Source of the DNA: Sphingopyxis sp. KK2
GTDB lineage: Bacteria > Pseudomonadota > Alphaproteobacteria > Sphingomonadales > Sphingomonadaceae
Assembly: GCF_001990265.1 (NCBI RefSeq)
Contig: NZ_LYVN01000035.1
Location: 1 to 32,075 of the forward strand
DNA length: 32,075 nucleotides
Direction of reading: 5' to 3'
Part shown: one piece after another, positions 29,901 through 32,075 of the stretch
Layout: each line of letters opens with the position of its first letter
Position numbering within the stretch: the stretch's first letter is position 1
The notes under the pieces: model-generated
Database searches by the model: none
What the model saw: only the letters and a program-made list of their open reading frames with translations
Told to the model about the DNA's origin: nothing
Made by a program: the position numbers and the translations under genes

Positions 29901-32075
29901 GCCTCGCCCTCGGCGGCCTTGAGCCGGTAGAGCGCGTCGAGCGCCTCGCGCGGGGTGAGCGCGTCGGGGTCGATGGCGGCAAGCGCCTCGCGCAGCGCGT
30001 CCTTCACCGGCGCGGGTTCGGCGGCGAGCGTCGCGGCGAAGAGCGGCAAATCGTCGAGCCCCGCGGCAAGACCGCCGGTCTTCTCGCGCCCCGCCTCGAG
30101 CTTTGCCAGAACCGCTTCGGCGCGCTTCACCACCTTGGACGACACACCCGCGAGCCGCGCGACCGCAAGGCCATAGCTGCGGTCGGCAGGACCATCGGCG
30201 AGTTCGTGGAGCAGCACCAGATCGCCCTGCCACTCGCGCGCGCGGACATGGTGGAGCGAGAGCGCGTCGAGGCTTTCGGCGAGGCGCGTGAGTTCGTGAT
30301 AATGGGTTGCGAAGAGGCAGCGGCAGCGGTTGACCTCGTGCACCGCCTCGACCACCGCCCAGGCGAGCGCGAGCCCGTCATAGGTCGAGGTGCCGCGCCC
30401 GACCTCGTCGAGGATGACGAAGCTGTTCGGGGTCGCCTGCGCGAGGATCGCGGCGGTTTCGACCATCTCGACCATGAAGGTCGAGCGCCCGCGCGCAAGA
30501 TTGTCGCTGGCGCCGACGCGGCTGAACAGGCGGTCGACAAGCCCGAGCTTCGCCGCCGACGCGGGGACGAAGCCGCCCGCCTGCGCGAGCACGACGATCA
30601 GCGCATTCTGGCGCAGGAAGGTCGATTTACCGCCCATGTTCGGACCCGTCACGAGCCAGAGCCGGTCGGTTTCGGCGAGCGAAAGGTCGTTGGGGACGAA
30701 GCGTTCGCCCGCCTTGGCGAGCGACGCCTCGACCACCGGGTGGCGGCCGCCGGTGACGTCGAGGCACGGCGTGTCGGCGAGGTCGGGGCGGCACCAGTTG
30801 TGGCTCATCGCATGGTCGGCGAGCGCGGCGGCGACGTCGAGCCGCGCGAGCACGTCGCAGGAGGTCGCTATGGCTTCGCGGCGCGCGGTCGCGGCGTCGG
30901 TGAGCGCCTCGAGATGCGCGGCCTCGGCGGCGACCGCGTGGACGCCCGCCTGCGTCACCCGGCTCGCGGCCTCGTGAAGGTCCGACGAGTTGAAGCGCAC
31001 GACGCCGGCGAGCGTCTGGCGGTGGGTGAAGCCCGAGTCGGGCGCCATCAGCGCGTCGGCATGTTTCGCGGGCACCTCGACATGATAGCCGAGCACGCCG
31101 TTGTGGCGGATTTTGAGCGAGGCGATGCCGGTGCGGTCGCGATACTCGGCCTCGAGCGCGGCGATCGCCTTGCGTCCGTCGCGCGCTGTTTCGCGCAGCG
31201 CGTCGAGCGCATGGTCATAGCCTTCGGCGACATAGCCGCCCTGCGCGGCGTCGACCGGCGGGGTTTCGATGAGCGCGCGCGTCAGTTCGTCGACGAGCGC
31301 GCCATGGCCGTCGAGACCGGGAAGCAGGCGGACGAGCAAAGGCGGCAGGTCGTCGCGGCGCCCGAGCCGTTCGCGCAGGATGCGCGCGCCGCCGAGCGCG
31401 TCGCGCAGTTGCGCGAGGTCGCGAGGTCCGCCGCGTCCGGCGACGAGGCGGCCGAGCGCGCGACCCGCATCGGGGAGCGCGCGCAAGGTCGCGCGCAGGT
31501 CGCCGCGCCACAGCGCGTCGCGCGCGAGCGCATCGACGAGGTCGAGCCGGTCGAGAATGGCCCCTTTGTCGGTGAGCGGGCTGGCGAGATCGTCGGCGAG
31601 CAGCCGCGCGCCGGCGGCGGTGACGGTGCGGTCGATCGTGCCGAGCAGGCTGCCGTCGCGCGCGCCCGCCCCCGACCCCGTCATCGTGCGGACGAGTTCG
31701 AGGCTTTCGCGCGTCGCGGCGTCGATCGCCATGCGCCCCGAGGCGAGGTGCCGCACCGGCGGCTGGAGGAAGACCGTGGTGCCGGTGCCGACATGGTCGA
31801 GATAGGCAGCGATCGCGCCCATCGCCGCGATCTCGCCGCGCGAGAATTGGCCGAAGCCGTCGAGCGTCTGGACGCCGAACAAGGTTTCGAGCCGTTTCTG
31901 GCCGGCATTGCTCGAAAAATCGGCGGTGGGCCGGCGGACGACCTGCCGCACGCTCCACGCCGGAAGCTCGCCGGCGCTGTCGCTGACGAGCAGTTCGGAG
32001 GGCGCGAGCCGCGCGAGTTCGGCGTCGACCGCGTCGCGGCGTACCGCGACGACCTCGAAGCGCCCGGTCGAGATA
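29897..32075 (-). CDS. mutS: DNA mismatch repair protein MutS, N-terminus outside the window
   Basis: About 725 C-terminal residues of MutS; the frame remains open to the right edge, reading ISTGRFEVVAV at the boundary, so roughly 130-150 residues are missing, including the mismatch-contacting Phe-X-Glu. Present are the connector, lever and clamp domains. The ATPase domain has Walker A TGPNMGGKSTFLRQNALI, the signature region ARGRSTFMVEMVETA, Walker B VILDEVGRGTSTYDGLA, and ATHYHELT. A C-terminal dimerisation tail ends ALDALYRLKAAEGEA. MutS binds mismatches and recruits MutL. It shares an ATGA junction with glnD, which follows it. Confidence 0.97.
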   Translation of the reverse strand, partial: ISTGRFEVVAVRRDAVDAELARLAPSELLVSDSAGELPAWSVRQVVRRPTADFSSNAGQKRLETLFGVQTLDGFGQFSRGEIAAMGAIAAYLDHVGTGTTVFLQPPVRHLASGRMAIDAATRESLELVRTMTGSGAGARDGSLLGTIDRTVTAAGARLLADDLASPLTDKGAILDRLDLVDALARDALWRGDLRATLRALPDAGRALGRLVAGRGGPRDLAQLRDALGGARILRERLGRRDDLPPLLVRLLPGLDGHGALVDELTRALIETPPVDAAQGGYVAEGYDHALDALRETARDGRKAIAALEAEYRDRTGIASLKIRHNGVLGYHVEVPAKHADALMAPDSGFTHRQTLAGVVRFNSSDLHEAASRVTQAGVHAVAAEAAHLEALTDAATARREAIATSCDVLARLDVAAALADHAMSHNWCRPDLADTPCLDVTGGRHPVVEASLAKAGERFVPNDLSLAETDRLWLVTGPNMGGKSTFLRQNALIVVLAQAGGFVPASAAKLGLVDRLFSRVGASDNLARGRSTFMVEMVETAAILAQATPNSFVILDEVGRGTSTYDGLALAWAVVEAVHEVNRCRCLFATHYHELTRLAESLDALSLHHVRAREWQGDLVLLHELADGPADRSYGLAVARLAGVSSKVVKRAEAVLAKLEAGREKTGGLAAGLDDLPLFAATLAAEPAPVKDALREALAAIDPDALTPREALDALYRLKAAEGEA

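Noticed and set aside
21027..30233. Very long open frames on the strand opposite the receptor, fusion, kinase and glnD genes
   Set aside because: They mirror genes with clear domains on the minus strand, consist of Arg/Ala/Asp-rich sequence without motifs, and arise because stop codons are rare in antisense of high-GC genes. The same holds for the long frames opposite pheS and pheT.
1..32075. CRISPR arrays, rRNA or tRNA genes, insertion sequences
   Set aside because: I noticed no regularly spaced repeats, no cloverleaf-like sequence with conserved T-loop, and no transposase-like protein. By-eye reading could miss a divergent tRNA.

Overview
The window is a high-GC chromosomal segment of an alphaproteobacterium, most likely a sphingomonad close to Sphingopyxis. 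Pointers are DivK preceded by a divergent DUF3572 gene, a cysteine-free L33, a large TonB-dependent receptor, an HRXXN-type soluble kinase, and the mutS-glnD pair. Most of it is core genome. I see no rRNA, tRNA, CRISPR array, transposase or integrase.

Layout. 1-1606 (-): operon DUF3572, HAD hydrolase, RidA, FemAB-like acyltransferase (runs off the left edge), divergent from divK (1696-2058, +). 2082-2907: a 48-residue small protein gene (-) with its own terminator and a structured leader, divergent from an Lrp/AsnC regulator whose start codon lies inside a perfect inverted repeat. 2951-5611 (-): rpmG, a tonB gene behind a Zur-like operator, and gltX. 5714-10768: a membrane diguanylate cyclase (+) whose 3' end overlaps a DoxX gene (-), then nadE (-), a DUF2306 membrane protein (-), and a divergent membrane LytTR regulator (+) with a candidate direct-repeat site between them, then a small exported protein. 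10877-13003 (+): prs, a VOC protein and hisN. 13186-18562 (+): rpmI-rplT, a terminator, an AraC-type regulator, and pheST. 18678-19421 (-): an orphan gene of clearly lower GC with wHTH-like and HhH segments. 19596-22622 (-): a three-gene two-component module. 22701-26921 (-): a TonB-dependent receptor followed by a very unusual fusion (signal peptide, two SnoaL-like repeats, complete TetR repressor), with tandem operator-like sites upstream. 27141-32075 (-): glnD and mutS (mutS runs off the right edge).

The strongest leads are the exported SnoaL-SnoaL-TetR fusion with the paired TTGACAGTG sites in front of its receptor, the Zur-like box in front of tonB, the small protein with a pseudoknot-like leader, the direct repeats beside the LytTR gene, and the low-GC orphan DNA-binding-like gene. 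The TonB protein could energise the receptor at 24639-26921, but nothing in the sequence links the two directly.
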